This document shows positions 39,787 through 50,239 of a DNA stretch of 64,000 nucleotides, piece after piece. The notes beneath the pieces are model-generated. The model had not been told where the DNA came from. It worked only from the letters and a program-made list of their open reading frames with translations, and made no database searches. Source of the DNA: a virus. Numbering within the stretch: position 1 is the stretch's first letter; each line of letters begins with the position of its first letter. The position numbers and the translations under genes are program-made. Where the stretch lies: IMG/VR virus record IMGVR_UViG_3300022937_000009, positions 1-64,000 of that record. One strand, given 5' to 3'.

Positions 39787-41202
39787 ATGTCAGATTTTAG
39801 TCCTTCATATTGTGAGATAACAAAAGCTATACTTACTCCTTATGGAGCAGAAAATGCCGTGTCTCATGATATTAGTACAATTATTGGTGCTTGGCATGTT
39901 GAACATGGAATAGGTAGTGTTTCATTATCTGGAAGTATAACTGTATTAGATAATGAAGGTTTATTAGAAGGCCTTCCATTAAGAGGTGAAGAAAGTTTAG
40001 AATTAGAATTTTTATGTGCTGATTTACAAACAAAAAGAGAAATTAAAGCACAAGTTCATAAGATTAATGATGTCGCTGCATCAAATACTAATAAAGGTAC
40101 AACATATACAATTCACTGGATAAGCTCACAAAGTTGGGCCGGATTTAAAAGAAGTGTTTTAAAAGCATTTAGAGATAAAAAAATATCTACTATGTGCAAA
40201 GAAGTATTTGAACAATATATTAGTAGATTAGTAGACTATAGTCCTTCAAGAGTTGAAACTTATCCCGAAGGTACTCAAGTTTGGAGTCTTCAAGGTAATC
40301 GCGAAAGAAAATTTATTCTTCAAGATACAGAAGGAAATACTAATGTTATTATACCAGACTATATGCCTACGGAGGCAATTGGTTTTCTTTTAAAAAGAGC
40401 GCATTCAAATACTAACTCATCATCTTCTTCTTGGAGATTTTTTGAAAGATGGGACGGATTTTATTGTGTAAGTGACGAATGGTTATATGAAAGAGGTATC
40501 AGCGCATCTCAAAGAAGAACAAGTCAATTTAATTATAGTGCTCAAGTTGATATGGATCCAGAAAATGCGGAAGAACAAGTTAGATCATTTTCTTCATTTA
40601 AAAATAGTGAAAGATCAAATCCAGCACAATCATTAGTAAATGGTGCATATAGAAATACAATCATAGAAGTAGACTTACTTAAGCATCATGCAAGAAGATA
40701 TAATTATGGATACAATGATTCTAGACAAGGAACTCAGTTTACAGATGTAACTGGTAATAAGAGTAGTTGGGCTACAGATATTCATACTCAACAATATGCC
40801 AATGATACATTTACAGATGAAAACGCAAAACAATATATGATGATAAGAGATTACAGAGATTTTTCAAATTCAATAAGTTTTCCAGAAGATAAACATTTTA
40901 GAGATATTATTGCAAGAAGAGTTATGTATAATCATCACATGCACTCAACTGCAGTAACTGCAACAACTGACGGCCGCCTTGACGTTGGTGCGGGTGATGT
41001 AATAAATGTAAGAATACGAGAATTAAATCAAGGTTCAAATCAAATTGAAGATAACCCTCAATTAAGTGGAAAATATTTAGTGACTCATGTAGTAAATCAG
41101 TGTACAGAAGATCAACTTACAACAACTTTATCTTTATATAAGTTTGGTTGGGCTGGTGCTGGTTCAGATACTAGATCGGGTCGTATGGGAGGACAGGGAT
41201 AA
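39787..41202 (+). CDS. 27: Baseplate hub protein (gp27-like)
   Basis: 471 residues (T4 gp27 has 391). SVSLSGSITVLDNEGLLEGLPLRGEESLELEFLCAD and the later TTDGRLDVGAGDVINVRI fit a gp27/phage-D tail-hub fold of barrel domains; KYLVTHVVNQC is near the end. It would form the trimeric hub on which the gp5 spike stands; gp5 follows with a one-base overlap. Confidence 0.65.
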   Translation: MSDFSPSYCEITKAILTPYGAENAVSHDISTIIGAWHVEHGIGSVSLSGSITVLDNEGLLEGLPLRGEESLELEFLCADLQTKREIKAQVHKINDVAASNTNKGTTYTIHWISSQSWAGFKRSVLKAFRDKKISTMCKEVFEQYISRLVDYSPSRVETYPEGTQVWSLQGNRERKFILQDTEGNTNVIIPDYMPTEAIGFLLKRAHSNTNSSSSSWRFFERWDGFYCVSDEWLYERGISASQRRTSQFNYSAQVDMDPENAEEQVRSFSSFKNSERSNPAQSLVNGAYRNTIIEVDLLKHHARRYNYGYNDSRQGTQFTDVTGNKSSWATDIHTQQYANDTFTDENAKQYMMIRDYRDFSNSISFPEDKHFRDIIARRVMYNHHMHSTAVTATTDGRLDVGAGDVINVRIRELNQGSNQIEDNPQLSGKYLVTHVVNQCTEDQLTTTLSLYKFGWAGAGSDTRSGRMGGQG

Positions 41203-43130
41203 TGAGAGGAATGGGAATACGAAATCCAATGTTTTTCATTGGAGTAGTTGAAGATAATAATGATCCGTCATTCCAAGGTCGTGTGCGAGTACGTGCTTTT
41301 GGTGCACATGGAACACACCAAGAAGTAGCCACAACAGATTTGCCTTGGGCAATTTGTGTTAGTGGTGCTTATACTGCTGATGATCCTTTACCTCCTTTAA
41401 ATGCTTTTGTGTTTGGTATGTTTTTAGATGGTGATGAAGCTCAGCATCCTCTTATTTTAGGAATGATTCCAACACAATATTATGATGAGATGGATCCAGA
41501 ACGAGATGGTTATGGAGTTATTCCTTTAGAAAATGGCGATATTCTTGCAAAAGGTTTTACACCAGAAGATTTTGGTGAGCACCAAAGATCAAAATCTGGA
41601 AGAGCAGAACATATCGATGAAACATATCATAGAGATGTAAGTATTAATGCCGTTCAAAATCAAAACATAGCTGGTAGTGATCAAACATGGTCTCAGCCTT
41701 CTTCAGCATATAATGCAAAATATCCATATAATAGAGTTATTGAAACAGCAAGACATCATATCGAATTAGATGATACACCTGGTGGTGAGCGCATTATGAT
41801 TCATCATGATTCAGGTGCATTTATTCAAATTGATTCTCGCGGCACAGTTACAGAAAGAGCAGAAGCAGATAGATACGAAATTAATATTGGAACAAAACAT
41901 GAATCTTCAGGACATCAAGTAGTTACTATTAATGGTAATGCGCATGTATATGTAAAAGGTAATAAAACCGAAGAGGTTATGGGAGATTATAAACTCTTAG
42001 TGCATGGTAACTCTGAATTTAATGTTGGTCAGAACTTGTTTATGACTTCTGGACAAAGTTTACAAGCAAGAGGTGCAACATTAAAACTCGAAGCAAACGC
42101 AGATGTAATGACGCTTTATGCAAAAGATGAAATTCAATTTGAAGCAGATAAACAATTAAATTTTGTATCTGCAAATATTAAAAATACAGCATTAATGAAT
42201 TATGATGTATATTCAAATAAGAGTATTAAATTTACAACATTAAGAGATATTCATGCTCAGGCATCGAATATGGTATTAACAGCAACAGGTCTAATACCAC
42301 CTTCACCTTTATCTGGATCAATTACAGGAACGCCTGGTTTTAGTTTAACAACACCATTTGTAAGTATATTATCAGCCAATGGAAGTTTCTCAGGATTATG
42401 GAATGCAGGAGTTGTTAATGCCGGTATTCTTACAGCAACAACTGGTAATATCGAAACTGCAAATATTAGTGCGTCAACAACATTAGTTGGAAACTTTGGA
42501 ACAGTAAACACATCGATATTGGCTGCACCTCTACCCATTAGTTCAGCACCAGGAAGTCCTTGCGCACCTGGACCTGGAAGACTGGTTGGTATATCTGCAC
42601 CTTCTATTGCATTACCAACAATACCTTTATTAACACCACCTACACAGAGTTTATTAGCTGTTCCGCCATTACCAGTTAATATATTCTCAGGATATGCATA
42701 TCCATCACCTAATGGAAATATAGTTGATTTCTTTGCTGGTGTATTAACAAGTCCTTTCTCTGTAATAGGAATTCCAAACCCATTAACACAAGGTGGATAT
42801 GGTATTGCAAGAGTTCAAATACCAGAACCTGTTAGTGCAGCTACAACAATACAACCAAAAGGTTATTTTGCAATGGGATATAATTCAGGTTGGTCGTCTC
42901 CTCCTGGCGATACTGCAAAATCAGATGGACAAAAAAGTTCAATATTATCTAATTTAACAAATCCTTTTGAGTCAATAGCAAGTATTGGAAATGACATAAT
43001 AGAAGGATTAGATAATTTACTTAGCTTTAATTCAGATGGTTCAGTACAAACTGGAAATACCGATACAATAACGGTTGATAGTGGTACTTCACAAACTGTC
43101 GATGCAAACGGAAATATCATAGAGGGATAA
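41202..43130 (+). CDS. 5: Central spike gp5-like protein without lysozyme domain
   Basis: 642 residues (T4 gp5 has 575). The N-terminal OB-fold is clear: FFIGVVEDNNDPSFQGRVRVRAFGAH, with DLPWAICVSG and FVFGMFLDGDEAQHPLILGMIP. A region at about 185-300 (GERIMIHHDSGAFIQIDSRGT, YKLLVHGNSEFNVG) resembles the gp5 beta-helix spike. The T4 lysozyme domain between them is missing; a Pro/Gly/Ser-rich extension follows. The neighbouring gene may supply the wall-cutting activity instead. Confidence 0.8.
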   Translation: MRGMGIRNPMFFIGVVEDNNDPSFQGRVRVRAFGAHGTHQEVATTDLPWAICVSGAYTADDPLPPLNAFVFGMFLDGDEAQHPLILGMIPTQYYDEMDPERDGYGVIPLENGDILAKGFTPEDFGEHQRSKSGRAEHIDETYHRDVSINAVQNQNIAGSDQTWSQPSSAYNAKYPYNRVIETARHHIELDDTPGGERIMIHHDSGAFIQIDSRGTVTERAEADRYEINIGTKHESSGHQVVTINGNAHVYVKGNKTEEVMGDYKLLVHGNSEFNVGQNLFMTSGQSLQARGATLKLEANADVMTLYAKDEIQFEADKQLNFVSANIKNTALMNYDVYSNKSIKFTTLRDIHAQASNMVLTATGLIPPSPLSGSITGTPGFSLTTPFVSILSANGSFSGLWNAGVVNAGILTATTGNIETANISASTTLVGNFGTVNTSILAAPLPISSAPGSPCAPGPGRLVGISAPSIALPTIPLLTPPTQSLLAVPPLPVNIFSGYAYPSPNGNIVDFFAGVLTSPFSVIGIPNPLTQGGYGIARVQIPEPVSAATTIQPKGYFAMGYNSGWSSPPGDTAKSDGQKSSILSNLTNPFESIASIGNDIIEGLDNLLSFNSDGSVQTGNTDTITVDSGTSQTVDANGNIIEG

Positions 43131-43131
43131 C

Positions 43132-44694
43132 ATGGCAGGGACTTGTGTAGACAATACAGATCAAACAGTAAGAAATAGATTATTATTATCTAATACTGGG
43201 CCTACGGTAAATTCCGAAGGTGCATATACTTTAAACCAAATTGATGTATTTGCACAAGAACTTGCTGATAATATGCTTAAAGAAGCGGAAAATAATCCGA
43301 TTCAAATTGCAGAAAATAAATTTGGTAATGCTTTCTATGATTCAGTTAATTATTTAAATGGATCATTTCGTAATCGTATGCAAGGTGCTTTAGGAGATTT
43401 TCCTGATTTAGAAAAAAGATGGAACTCTGGTAATATTACAAATTTAGAAGGTGCTGATTTTTTAAATGTTAAAAATTATACGCCTGATGGAATAGTCAAT
43501 GAAAGAGATTATGTAAAACTTGCTCGAACACTCGATGCATATTATAAAGATTCATTTGCGCAAAGTATCATGGGTGGCTTTTGTCAATCCATGCAAAATA
43601 TCTTTCAACAAATAGAATCTTTCTATGATTTACTTGATGAAGTCAATGCAATTATTGCTGATGCGATGGCATTTATTGATAAAATTCGTTCATATGACGG
43701 ACTAACAGAGCTCACAGCACAACAGATTATAGACAAAATCATTAAAGAAATTAAAGATAAAATTCTAGAAGTTGTCGATAAAATTATACAAGAAGTTGAA
43801 GATGCTCTTTCTAATTTTGATATTGAAGCAATAGTAGGTGAAATCAAAGCAGGCCAAGCTAAAGGCGTTAAAGCAATAATGACAATTAAAGAACTTCAGT
43901 GTCAAAACTTTACAAAAGAAAATAAAGACCAACTTAAAAGAAAGTTATCTAATCTAATTGACTATGCGGTAAGTCTTTTTGAAAATCCAAATTTAGAACA
44001 AATCCAATTCATGGTGTTTAGATTCTGCGCATTAGCTGCAAATATAGAATTATTACTTAGAGATATTAAAAAACCAATGGACGATTATGGATTTAGATAT
44101 TCGCGCATTGTTAATAGATTAAAAGCAATTTCAAATGTTAATTCATCAACAGCTATAAGAAATGGAGGCATAAGGTTTTCAGAAGAAAAACGACAAGAAT
44201 CCATAAATAGTTTAAGAGCGCTTTGGGAAGATGAAGGTAGAAGAAGAATTACTCCTACAGGAGAACAACCTGTTACTATTAAACCTATAACTGCTGCTGA
44301 ATATAAAAACATTCCAAAATGTGGTCAAGTATATGAAGGAACACACGAATGGTTAAAAGTAGCACGTGGGGAAGATGATCCATTTCATAATGATAATGTC
44401 GGAATCAATGCCTATCTTAAAATTGATTTAGATGTAAAAGTATATCTGACAAGAATAAGAGATGATATAGGTGGAACATACGAAATTATTGATGGCTGGG
44501 TAAGTAAAGAATGGAATGAAGCACAAGAAAATGATCCAGATAACAGTCACTTGAGCGGTTTGGTTATAGATATTAAAAAGGACATGGATGATGTTAATGC
44601 ATTCACTGAAGCTGCTTATAAACATGGTTTTAAAACAGTTGTAGAATATGACGAGCATATTCATTTAGACTTAAGAGAGTTGCCAGTAGTATGA
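43132..44694 (+). CDS. Tail protein with C-terminal M15-like peptidase domain
   Basis: 520 residues. The N-terminal 300 are helical (INEVIDKI-type coiled coils, KIIKEIKDKILEVVDKIIQEVEDALS). The C-terminal 110 look like a D-Ala-D-Ala/M15 peptidase: His473 in SHLSGLVIDI, Asp480 seven residues on (the VanX/M15 spacing), and His509/His511 in EHIHLDL. It would cut cell-wall cross-links during DNA injection. It lies between gp5 and gp25 and overlaps gp25 by four bases. Confidence 0.7.
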   Translation: MAGTCVDNTDQTVRNRLLLSNTGPTVNSEGAYTLNQIDVFAQELADNMLKEAENNPIQIAENKFGNAFYDSVNYLNGSFRNRMQGALGDFPDLEKRWNSGNITNLEGADFLNVKNYTPDGIVNERDYVKLARTLDAYYKDSFAQSIMGGFCQSMQNIFQQIESFYDLLDEVNAIIADAMAFIDKIRSYDGLTELTAQQIIDKIIKEIKDKILEVVDKIIQEVEDALSNFDIEAIVGEIKAGQAKGVKAIMTIKELQCQNFTKENKDQLKRKLSNLIDYAVSLFENPNLEQIQFMVFRFCALAANIELLLRDIKKPMDDYGFRYSRIVNRLKAISNVNSSTAIRNGGIRFSEEKRQESINSLRALWEDEGRRRITPTGEQPVTIKPITAAEYKNIPKCGQVYEGTHEWLKVARGEDDPFHNDNVGINAYLKIDLDVKVYLTRIRDDIGGTYEIIDGWVSKEWNEAQENDPDNSHLSGLVIDIKKDMDDVNAFTEAAYKHGFKTVVEYDEHIHLDLRELPVV

Positions 44695-45107
44695 CAATAG
44701 ATATTAAAACACCTGCTACTAAAAAGCAGAACTTATATTCAGATTTTAAGAAAGATCTGACTATTAGTCCTATCTCTAAAGACTTAGCGCTTATTAAAGA
44801 TGAAGACGCCGTTAAAGAATCTATAAAAAATTTAGTACTCACAGATCCTGGTGAAAGATTGATGCAACCATATATTGGTGGAGGCATAAGAGGTTTACTA
44901 TTTGAAAATATTACACCAGGAACACTAAATCTTATTAAAAGCAGAGTAGAAACTACAATTAAAACTTATGAGCCTCGAGCTCAGTTAATTGATGTAACTG
45001 TAAGTTCAAGTATTGACGATAATAGAGTAGATGTAGTAATAAGATTTTATGTAAGAAATTCAGATATTCCAGTCACTTTGGATTTAATTTTAACAAGGAT
45101 AAGGTAA
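44691..45107 (+). CDS. 25: Baseplate wedge gp25
   Basis: 138 residues (T4 gp25 has 132). DEDAVKESIKNLVLTDPGERLMQPYIGGGIRGLLFENI is the conserved gp25 core, followed by the strands DVTVSSSIDDNRVDVVIRFYV. It begins sheath assembly at the wedge. It overlaps the peptidase gene by four bases. Confidence 0.95.
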   Translation: MTIDIKTPATKKQNLYSDFKKDLTISPISKDLALIKDEDAVKESIKNLVLTDPGERLMQPYIGGGIRGLLFENITPGTLNLIKSRVETTIKTYEPRAQLIDVTVSSSIDDNRVDVVIRFYVRNSDIPVTLDLILTRIR

Positions 45108-45108
45108 G

Positions 45109-46983
45109 ATGGCCAGCGTAAAAACACCTATAACAGAATTGGATTTCGATTCAATTAAAACACAACTGAGAACTTATCTCAGTACACAAACTCAATTTAA
45201 AGATTATAATTTTGAAGGTTCTAACCTCAGTGCATTTCTCGATGTTCTAGCATTTAATACTTTCCAAAATAACTTTTATACTAACATGGCTCTTAACGAA
45301 ATGTTTCTTGACTCGGCCGTCTTAAAGAACTCAATCGTTTCTCATGCAAAAGAATTAAACTATATTCCAAGATCACGCAAAAGCGCAAGAGCAAAAGTTC
45401 GTGTAACAATTACAGATGAATATGAAACTGCATCAACACTTACCATTCCTACATATTCAAATTTTACTTCAAACTTCCAAGGTGATTTATTTAATTTTGT
45501 AACAGATAAATCATACGTTGCAAGACGTACAGCACCTGGTGTTTATATTGCAGAAGACGTAGAAATTTTAGAAGGACAAATGCTTTCATCATTCCAAAGA
45601 GAAGGATTTATTGTTGATGAAGATGGCGTATTAAGAGTTCAACTTACAAATAATGAAGTTGATACGGATTCACTTGTTGTATTCGTCGACGCAGAAGCAA
45701 CTGAAGACCAAAACGTATTTACAAGAGCAACAACCATTTATGGTGTTAAAGCGACAGACCCAGTATTCTATTTAGAACCTTATCTTGATGATAGATACTC
45801 AATTTATTTTGGTAAAAATGAATTTGGTTTGCAGCCAGAAGAATACGAAGATGTTCGTGTAAGATATCGTATTTGTTCAGGTGCTGAAGCCAATGGTGCA
45901 AATAGTTTCTCAGCATCTTTTATTGATGGAGCTACAATTAGTATTGAAACAATTGAAGCGGCACAGGGTGGTGAAGAAAGAGAAAGTATGGAATCAATTA
46001 GATACTTTGCTCCTAAAGCTTTACAAATTCAAGAACGTGCAGTAACTAATAGTGATTATGAAGTTTTATTACAACAAGCATTCCCAGAAATTACTGCGGT
46101 ATCTGCTTACGGTGGTGAAGAACTTGATCCGCCTCAATACGGTAAAGTTGCGATATCAGTTTACATATCAGATAATACAACACTTATATCTTCTACGCTT
46201 GCGAATGCTTATATTAAATATCTTTCAGATAAAAGCCCATTAGGTATTGAACCATTCTTTGTTCAAACTAAATTCTATTATGCTGATATTACTGTAAATG
46301 CAACATATAGTAATAAATTAACAGATAAAAGTCCTGGTGAGCTTGAACAACTTATTAGAAACGCAATACAAACATATTCCGACGATAAGCTTGAAAACTT
46401 TAATAGAACATTAAGAGAATCTAAACTTTCAGGTATAATCGATGATGTGGATTCTGGTATTCAAAGTAATGATATTGTTATTCAACCTATTATAGAATAT
46501 TCACCTGTTGTTAATGTAGAAGCAGCTCCATCATTTAAATTTGAAACACCATTAATAAAGCCATACCCATATAGAGCAGCAAATGGTTTTTCAGATTTTA
46601 AACCAGCAGTTAAATCAAGTCCATTTGATATCGCAGGAGTTTGCGTTTATTTGTCTGATGATGGTGTAGGAAATATGATGACTGTCACAGATGACGCAAC
46701 TAATCCACAGATTGTAAATCCGAAAGCCGGAGTAGTTGATTATAATACAGGTTTAATTAAACTTACAAACTTCGTTGTAGAATCTTATAACGGTTCTGGA
46801 ATTAAAATTATGGTAAGACCTCGTAATGCTGATATTAAAGCACCACAAGGACGAGTGTTTATAATAAGAGATAACGATGTTGTTGTAAATATGACGTTAG
46901 AAGAAGAAACATCACCAAGCAATATTACTTCAAGTTCTACTATAGGCTCATTAAGCTCAGTCTCTAGTGGTGGAAGTTATTAA
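45109..46983 (+). CDS. 6: Baseplate wedge gp6
   Basis: 624 residues (T4 gp6 has 660). The gp6/J-like N-terminus TPITELDFDSIKTQLRTYLSTQTQFKDYNFEGSNLSAFLDVLAFNTFQNNFYTNMALNEMFLDSA is unmistakable; RTLRESKLSGIIDDVDSGIQSNDI recalls the same family. gp6 dimers form the inner ring of the baseplate. Confidence 0.95.
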   Translation: MASVKTPITELDFDSIKTQLRTYLSTQTQFKDYNFEGSNLSAFLDVLAFNTFQNNFYTNMALNEMFLDSAVLKNSIVSHAKELNYIPRSRKSARAKVRVTITDEYETASTLTIPTYSNFTSNFQGDLFNFVTDKSYVARRTAPGVYIAEDVEILEGQMLSSFQREGFIVDEDGVLRVQLTNNEVDTDSLVVFVDAEATEDQNVFTRATTIYGVKATDPVFYLEPYLDDRYSIYFGKNEFGLQPEEYEDVRVRYRICSGAEANGANSFSASFIDGATISIETIEAAQGGEERESMESIRYFAPKALQIQERAVTNSDYEVLLQQAFPEITAVSAYGGEELDPPQYGKVAISVYISDNTTLISSTLANAYIKYLSDKSPLGIEPFFVQTKFYYADITVNATYSNKLTDKSPGELEQLIRNAIQTYSDDKLENFNRTLRESKLSGIIDDVDSGIQSNDIVIQPIIEYSPVVNVEAAPSFKFETPLIKPYPYRAANGFSDFKPAVKSSPFDIAGVCVYLSDDGVGNMMTVTDDATNPQIVNPKAGVVDYNTGLIKLTNFVVESYNGSGIKIMVRPRNADIKAPQGRVFIIRDNDVVVNMTLEEETSPSNITSSSTIGSLSSVSSGGSY

Positions 46984-47005
46984 TTTTTAAAAAGAGAATG
47001 TACTA

Positions 47006-49348
47006 ATGGATGTACAAAAGGATATAGCATTTTTTATCAATCAGCAATTTCCTAATATCTATAGGGAAGATGGTCCTGAGCTTGTACAACTTGCTAGAGA
47101 TTATTATAAATGGCTTGAGAGTGATTCAAAACAATCTCATTATAATTCGAGAAGAATGTTCGAATATAAAGATGTTGATACAACTCTTAAGTCAATGCTT
47201 ATATTCTTTCAAAAGAAATATCTTGCAGACCTTAAATTACAAACTAATGTAGTAAATATTCTCGTTAAAAATATTTTAGATCTTTATAGACGCAAAGGAA
47301 CTCCCGCAGGTATAGAATTATTTTTCTCTATTTTTTATAGAGAATATGATACTGATATTATCTATCCTGCTAAAAGGATGCTTAAAGTTTCTAACAGTGT
47401 TTGGAAACAAGGTATTTACTTACAAATGTTTCCTAATGATAATTACTTTTTATCAAAAACCGATGTTGAATATACATACGCAGATTTAATATCACGTAAT
47501 ATTACAGGTTCAGCTTCAGAAGCAAAAGCTGCAGTTTCTAAAATTAACTTTATTATTTTAAATGGTATTAAAACACCTATCATTTATATCGATGAAGTTC
47601 AAGGACAATTTGAAAAATACGACGATATTTTTACAAACATTAATGGTGAAGTTGTTTCATTTGGTAGAATAAATGGTTCGCTTAATGGGATTACAATTGA
47701 TTTAGATAATGAAATAAGAGGGACAACAGGAAATAAAATTGGTGATAAGTATTCTCTTAATTCAGAATATGGAGCTGGCGGTGAAGTTATTGTTACTGGA
47801 TTGCAAGATAAACTTACAGGACAAATTGAATATGAATTAGAAAACGGTGGATATGGGTATAGTGTTAATACGACAAGACTTATTGTAAGTAATCAAACTC
47901 TTGTTTTAGATAATGAAGATTTAGAATTTACTCCGTATGAAAGAATACAAGACACAGCAGGAACAGAAGGATATGTAGTTGGTCAAAGTACTAGCGCAAT
48001 TGGTGTTTATGTAACAACAGGAACAAATTTTAGAGCTGATAGAGCAATTCAAACGCTCGACAGAAATCCAAATGTCTCTTTAACTTTTGATGTATACGGT
48101 GATTTAAATTCAAGTTCACCCGGCGCACTTTTTCCTGATACATCAAATCCTAATGATGTTATCGTAGAAGGTTTAACAAATACTTCTGTTGCATCTGTAA
48201 TTACAGATCCTTTAGCACCATTTTTACCAACATTAATTAATGCTCCTGATTATGAAGCTACTGCTCCTATGTCAGGTACTGCTTCACCAGTTAATTTATC
48301 AACAGCATTAGAAGATGCATTTGATATTCAAGATTTAACAATTGGTAAAATTACAGGATTCATTAATGTAAATCCTGGTGATGAGTATACAAATGACGTT
48401 TTTGCAAGAGTAAAAGACGATGTCTTTATTAACTTTGATAGAAGAAATCAAATATTAAGATTTACAGATCCAGGTGATGCTGGTGTTTTCAACTTAAATG
48501 AAATTATTACAGAAAAAACAACTGGTATACAAGGTGAAATAACAAAAACAAATACAGAACAAGGATGGATAAGTGTTATTCCATTTGATTATTATGGCTT
48601 CTCTGGATCTAATCCAATTATAAGAGCCAATGGCGATGAAATTGATGTAATTGGTAAAGAAATTGATTATAACACAAGACCTCTTGGTGATAATGCAATA
48701 ATGAATACTGAAACACAATTTGCAACAGGTAGAATTGCAACAGTAGGCATTGAAAATTCTGGTTTTGGTTATGTTGATGGAGCAGATGTACAAATCGTTG
48801 ATTCAACTGGAGAAATTCAAGCGGTTGGAATAATTAGTGCGTCTTCACAGGGAAGAACATCAGGCTATTGGTCAGATTATAGTTCACACTTAAATGGTTA
48901 TCAAAAAACATTAGCTGCCGATGGCGAAGATGTATATTATCAATCTGGTCAAAGAGTACAAGACAGCGATTTTTATCAAGAGTATTCGTATCAAATTAAA
49001 TCAACTCTTGATAAAAGTCAATATGAAAAATTATTAAAACAAAATGTTCACCTAGCTGGTTCAAAAATGTTTGGTGATTTTATTTACAAAACATTAGTTA
49101 ACTTCAATACTAAACCAAGATTCTTGAGAATGTTTAATGATGATGGATCAGGTTCACCATTAGATATTGCAAACTTAGTAGATTTAGAAGCATCTGTAAC
49201 AAACTTTACTGTTGATTCAACAACAGTAACTGCAGATCACGTTAACAATGGTGGGTGGACTGGTGTGGCTGGATCTGATCCCGAAACTATGGGTGTAAGT
49301 AATACAACTGGTAATTATCCAAGTACAACAACAATTACGGTAACTTAA
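47006..49348 (+). CDS. 7: Baseplate wedge gp7-like protein
   Basis: 780 residues (T4 gp7 has 1032). FFINQQFPNIYREDGPELVQLARDYYKWLESD, then YRRKGTPAGIELFFSIFYREYDTDIIYPA are typical of the marine T4-like gp7. The middle has repeated beta segments (GGYGYSVNTT, SGFGYVDGA). It links gp6 and gp10 in the wedge. Assignment depends on the order 25-6-7. Confidence 0.7.
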   Translation: MDVQKDIAFFINQQFPNIYREDGPELVQLARDYYKWLESDSKQSHYNSRRMFEYKDVDTTLKSMLIFFQKKYLADLKLQTNVVNILVKNILDLYRRKGTPAGIELFFSIFYREYDTDIIYPAKRMLKVSNSVWKQGIYLQMFPNDNYFLSKTDVEYTYADLISRNITGSASEAKAAVSKINFIILNGIKTPIIYIDEVQGQFEKYDDIFTNINGEVVSFGRINGSLNGITIDLDNEIRGTTGNKIGDKYSLNSEYGAGGEVIVTGLQDKLTGQIEYELENGGYGYSVNTTRLIVSNQTLVLDNEDLEFTPYERIQDTAGTEGYVVGQSTSAIGVYVTTGTNFRADRAIQTLDRNPNVSLTFDVYGDLNSSSPGALFPDTSNPNDVIVEGLTNTSVASVITDPLAPFLPTLINAPDYEATAPMSGTASPVNLSTALEDAFDIQDLTIGKITGFINVNPGDEYTNDVFARVKDDVFINFDRRNQILRFTDPGDAGVFNLNEIITEKTTGIQGEITKTNTEQGWISVIPFDYYGFSGSNPIIRANGDEIDVIGKEIDYNTRPLGDNAIMNTETQFATGRIATVGIENSGFGYVDGADVQIVDSTGEIQAVGIISASSQGRTSGYWSDYSSHLNGYQKTLAADGEDVYYQSGQRVQDSDFYQEYSYQIKSTLDKSQYEKLLKQNVHLAGSKMFGDFIYKTLVNFNTKPRFLRMFNDDGSGSPLDIANLVDLEASVTNFTVDSTTVTADHVNNGGWTGVAGSDPETMGVSNTTGNYPSTTTITVT

Positions 49349-49349
49349 T

Positions 49350-50201
49350 ATGGCAGTAATGAGAATACAATCAGATGGAGATCCTTATCCAGCAAGAGCA
49401 GGAGTTACTGTATTAACTAATGATGGTACAACTGCTCGCGGTGGGTTTGGTGGTGGTAATACTATTTCAGATCAAACTCACGATTTTCAGTTTGAATATA
49501 GAGGTGGACAAAATACGTCTAATCCTCATTTGACAACATTAGGAGCAATGGGTATCGCTAATAATGGTGTTGTATTATTTAATCCAAGTGCTGCACCTGG
49601 ACCTTTACCAGGATCACAAATTCAACCACCTCAAGGTTTTACATATAATGCAGTATTTAATGAATCTGCGTATGGTGTAGATGCATGTGGTGGACATCCT
49701 GAGGAAAATGGTGAGTATCATTATCACTCAGGTTCATTTTTAATCAACGGTTGGAATAACGCAAAATTTTATGGTTCAAATTCTTATTATAATGATAGCA
49801 ATTATTCAGGAGATAATTTTAGACATCCTGACGGACACAGTAAAATATTAGGTTGGTGTTTTGATGGCTATCCTTTATATGGACCATACAGTTATGCGGA
49901 TCCTGCAGATAATACAAGTTTAGTAAGACAAATGTTAAGTAGTTGGAGAACTCTTGCAACAGAAGCGACGGGTAGAGGATTTACATATGCTCAAGAACCG
50001 GCAGGAAGTTTTATAAACGATTATGAGTTTGTAGATGGATTAGGAGATCTTGACGAATATAATGGAAGATACCTTGCGTCAACTCCTGATTATCCAACTG
50101 GAACTTACGCGTATTTTTTAACTTTTGCAAATGGTGATTTTAATACACCGGCTTTCCCATATATTTTTGGGTTAAGTACAAGAGAACAACGCGGTGCATA
50201 A
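49350..50201 (+). CDS. YHYH-domain protein
   Basis: 283 residues. GGHPEENGEYHYHSG and the later GWCFDGYPLYGPYSY define the YHYH domain, found in secreted proteins of marine bacteria. The His/Cys spacing could bind metal; the activity is unknown. It sits between the baseplate genes and tail fibres and follows gp7 by one base, so it is probably a tail decoration or receptor-interacting protein. Confidence 0.75.
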   Translation: MAVMRIQSDGDPYPARAGVTVLTNDGTTARGGFGGGNTISDQTHDFQFEYRGGQNTSNPHLTTLGAMGIANNGVVLFNPSAAPGPLPGSQIQPPQGFTYNAVFNESAYGVDACGGHPEENGEYHYHSGSFLINGWNNAKFYGSNSYYNDSNYSGDNFRHPDGHSKILGWCFDGYPLYGPYSYADPADNTSLVRQMLSSWRTLATEATGRGFTYAQEPAGSFINDYEFVDGLGDLDEYNGRYLASTPDYPTGTYAYFLTFANGDFNTPAFPYIFGLSTREQRGA

Positions 50202-50204
50202 TCA

Positions 50205-50212
50205 AATAAATA
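50205..50212 (+). promoter_or_regulatory. Late box AATAAATA
   Basis: In the 38-base gap before the tail-fibre gene with the cupredoxin-like domain. Confidence 0.6.
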
Positions 50213-50239
50213 TTAATTTAGAATTTTAGAGGAAATGCT

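Noticed and set aside
41202-43130. gp5 lysozyme domain
   Set aside because: I looked for the Glu-rich T4-lysozyme motif between the OB-fold and the beta-helix; the sequence passes directly from one to the other.
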